Below, one piece after another: positions 62,846-64,000 of a DNA stretch of 64,000 nucleotides. The translations under genes and the position numbers were made by a program. The DNA lies in contig CANNHN010000002.1 in assembly GCA_947504725.1 (NCBI GenBank), positions 62,001-126,000 on the forward strand. The letters run 5' to 3'. Within the stretch, counting starts at the first letter, position 1; each line of letters opens with the position of its first letter. The notes beneath the pieces are model-generated. The model was not told the DNA's origin. It did no database searches and saw only the letters and a program-made list of their open reading frames with translations. The stretch comes from Bacteroidota bacterium (GTDB lineage: Bacteria; Bacteroidota; Bacteroidia; 2-12-FULL-35-15).

Positions 62846-64000
62846 ATGAAAAAAATTATTTACTCGTTATTTATTGCAGGATTATTTGCTTCTTGCGGTG
62901 ATGGAACTACTACAACAGGCGGTTCTCGCGAAGCTAAAGGTGGCGTTTTTTACGGAAGCGTTTTTAAAATGAACGAAGTGGAAGATTTCCGCAATCTTTA
63001 CCCTTTAAATATAACTGAAGTTACCTCTCATCGTATTGCTAATCAAGTATACGAAGGGCTTGTTAAGCTTTCACAAAGCGATTTAACTATTATTCCTGCT
63101 TTAGCAGAAAAATGGGAGAAAAATGCTGATGCAAGTCAGTGGACATTCCACCTACGTAAAGGTGTTAAATTTCACGATGAGCCTTGCTTTGCTGATGGAA
63201 AAGGACGCGAAGTAACTGCACAAGATTTTATTTATTGTTTCGAAAAACTTTGTTCTTCCAGCCCAGAAAACCAACAGTTTGGTAATACTTTCAAAGATCG
63301 TGTAGTTGGTGCTAACGAATATTTCCAATCAACGGTTGATAAAAAGCCTCTAGCTACTGGTGTTGCAGGGATAAAAGCAATTGACGATTACACAATTCAA
63401 ATTAACTTATTACACCCGTTTGCAGGATTCCTTAACATCTTAAGTACTCCTGGATGCTGGCTTTATCCGAAAGAAGCTTACGAAAAATATGGAGTGGATA
63501 TGCGAGTAAAATGTGTTGGTACTGGCCCTTTCCAAGTAAAAAGTATTAAAGAAGGAGAAGCTGTTATTTTAGAGCGCAACCCAAACTATTGGAATGTGGA
63601 TGAGCATGGTAACCAATTGCCTTACTTAGATGCTGTAAAATACACATTTATTAAAGAAAAAAAATCAGAATTGTTAGAATTTAAGAGAGGTAATCTGGAT
63701 ATGATTTTCCGTTTACCGATTGAAATGATTCCAGATATCTTAGGAGAACTTGGCAGTGCTAAAGAAGGAAATGCTCCTTTCGAAATGCAAGTTGTACCAG
63801 CTATGAGTACATTCTACTATGGTTTCCAGCACCAAAGCAATATCTTCGATAAAAAAGATGTTCGTTTAGCATTCAACTATTCTATTGATCGTGAAAAAAT
63901 TGTGAACTATACTTTGCAAGGTGAAGGCGTACCGGGAAATTACGGTATTGTTCCTCCAAGCTTTAAGTCTTACGATTCTAAATCATTAAAAGGATATAAT
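62846..64000 (+). CDS. Peptide-type ABC transporter substrate-binding lipoprotein (partial)
   Basis: 385 codons are visible and the frame is open to the window edge, so the 3' end is missing. It begins MKKIIYSLFIAGLFASCGDG: a lipoprotein signal with lipobox LFASC, processed by LspA. The mature part matches the SBP_bac_5 (DppA/OppA) family: NQVYEGLVKLSQSDLTIIPALAEKWEKN, WTFHLRKGVKFHDE, VTAQDFIYCFEKL, GTGPFQVKSIKEGEAVILERNPNYW, and DVRLAFNYSIDREKIV. It would deliver peptides to an ABC permease whose genes, if adjacent, lie beyond the window. Confidence 0.9.
   Translation, partial: MKKIIYSLFIAGLFASCGDGTTTTGGSREAKGGVFYGSVFKMNEVEDFRNLYPLNITEVTSHRIANQVYEGLVKLSQSDLTIIPALAEKWEKNADASQWTFHLRKGVKFHDEPCFADGKGREVTAQDFIYCFEKLCSSSPENQQFGNTFKDRVVGANEYFQSTVDKKPLATGVAGIKAIDDYTIQINLLHPFAGFLNILSTPGCWLYPKEAYEKYGVDMRVKCVGTGPFQVKSIKEGEAVILERNPNYWNVDEHGNQLPYLDAVKYTFIKEKKSELLEFKRGNLDMIFRLPIEMIPDILGELGSAKEGNAPFEMQVVPAMSTFYYGFQHQSNIFDKKDVRLAFNYSIDREKIVNYTLQGEGVPGNYGIVPPSFKSYDSKSLKGYN

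Noticed and set aside
27433-64000. CRISPR array or tRNA genes
   Set aside because: No regularly spaced direct repeats of 24-40 bp and no cloverleaf with a TTCRA-type loop were noticed in any gap.

Overview
The window is A/T-rich bacterial chromosome from a member of the Bacteroidota, probably a free-living, non-Bacteroidales lineage. The evidence is six proteins with type IX secretion (T9SS) sorting domains, a PorP/SprF-family protein, Bacteroidota-type -7 boxes (TAnnTTTG), the ileS-dksA-lspA order, many TPR/coiled-coil signalling proteins, and frequent TTG/ATG starts without a Shine-Dalgarno sequence. No rRNA, tRNA, CRISPR array, insertion sequence or prophage is visible.

Layout. 0-5.8 kb: housekeeping block ileS, a histone-tailed TraR/DksA-like gene, lspA and a RidA-family gene. 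5.9-12 kb: a secreted protein and a three-gene operon of TPR-TM-coiled-coil paralogues that stop where a PP2C/SpoIIE phosphatase domain would begin. 12-24.5 kb: T9SS cargo, a TylF-like methyltransferase, an SDR, a TPR-CHAT protease-like protein, a family 2 glycosyltransferase, a conserved small protein, and an operon of two T9SS proteins, one carrying a phage-type intramolecular chaperone. 24.6-33.8 kb: hrpB helicase, an active/inactive M16 peptidase pair, an ECF sigma factor with its membrane partner, and a PorP-like gene that shares a promoter motif with the sigma factor. 33.8-43.2 kb: a candidate structured RNA, a TPR-OmpA gene that looks split by a one-base frameshift, glyS, a DUF3109 gene and class Ia ribonucleotide reductase (nrdB, nrdA). 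43.2-46.0 kb: an accessory three-gene cassette (nucleotidyltransferase-like DUF6932 protein, XRE regulator, KGGVGR-type ATPase with TPRs) behind a promoter overlapped by an 18-bp perfect palindrome. 46-64 kb: three more T9SS cargo genes, a Tat-type protein, rlmF, a SiaC-like protein with a TPR-PAS-SpoIIE phosphatase, an MltF-type lytic transglycosylase, an LRR protein, a GNAT, a large outer-membrane protein, xth, and the start of a peptide-binding ABC lipoprotein that runs off the window.

How it fits together. Most genes are ordinary chromosome, with envelope biogenesis (LspA, T9SS cargo, PorP-like, OmpA-like, MltF) and phospho-signalling (SiaC/SpoIIE, truncated paralogues) as themes. The least explained item is the 43.2-46.0 kb cassette, which has the layout of an autoregulated toxin-antitoxin or conflict system with an added ATPase. 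Two reading frames are broken at homopolymers, a 3-base run at 35721 and a 6-base run at 45809. Each break could be a real mutation, phase variation or a sequencing error; the sequence alone cannot tell. Intergenic gaps hold several families of palindromic REP-like repeats.
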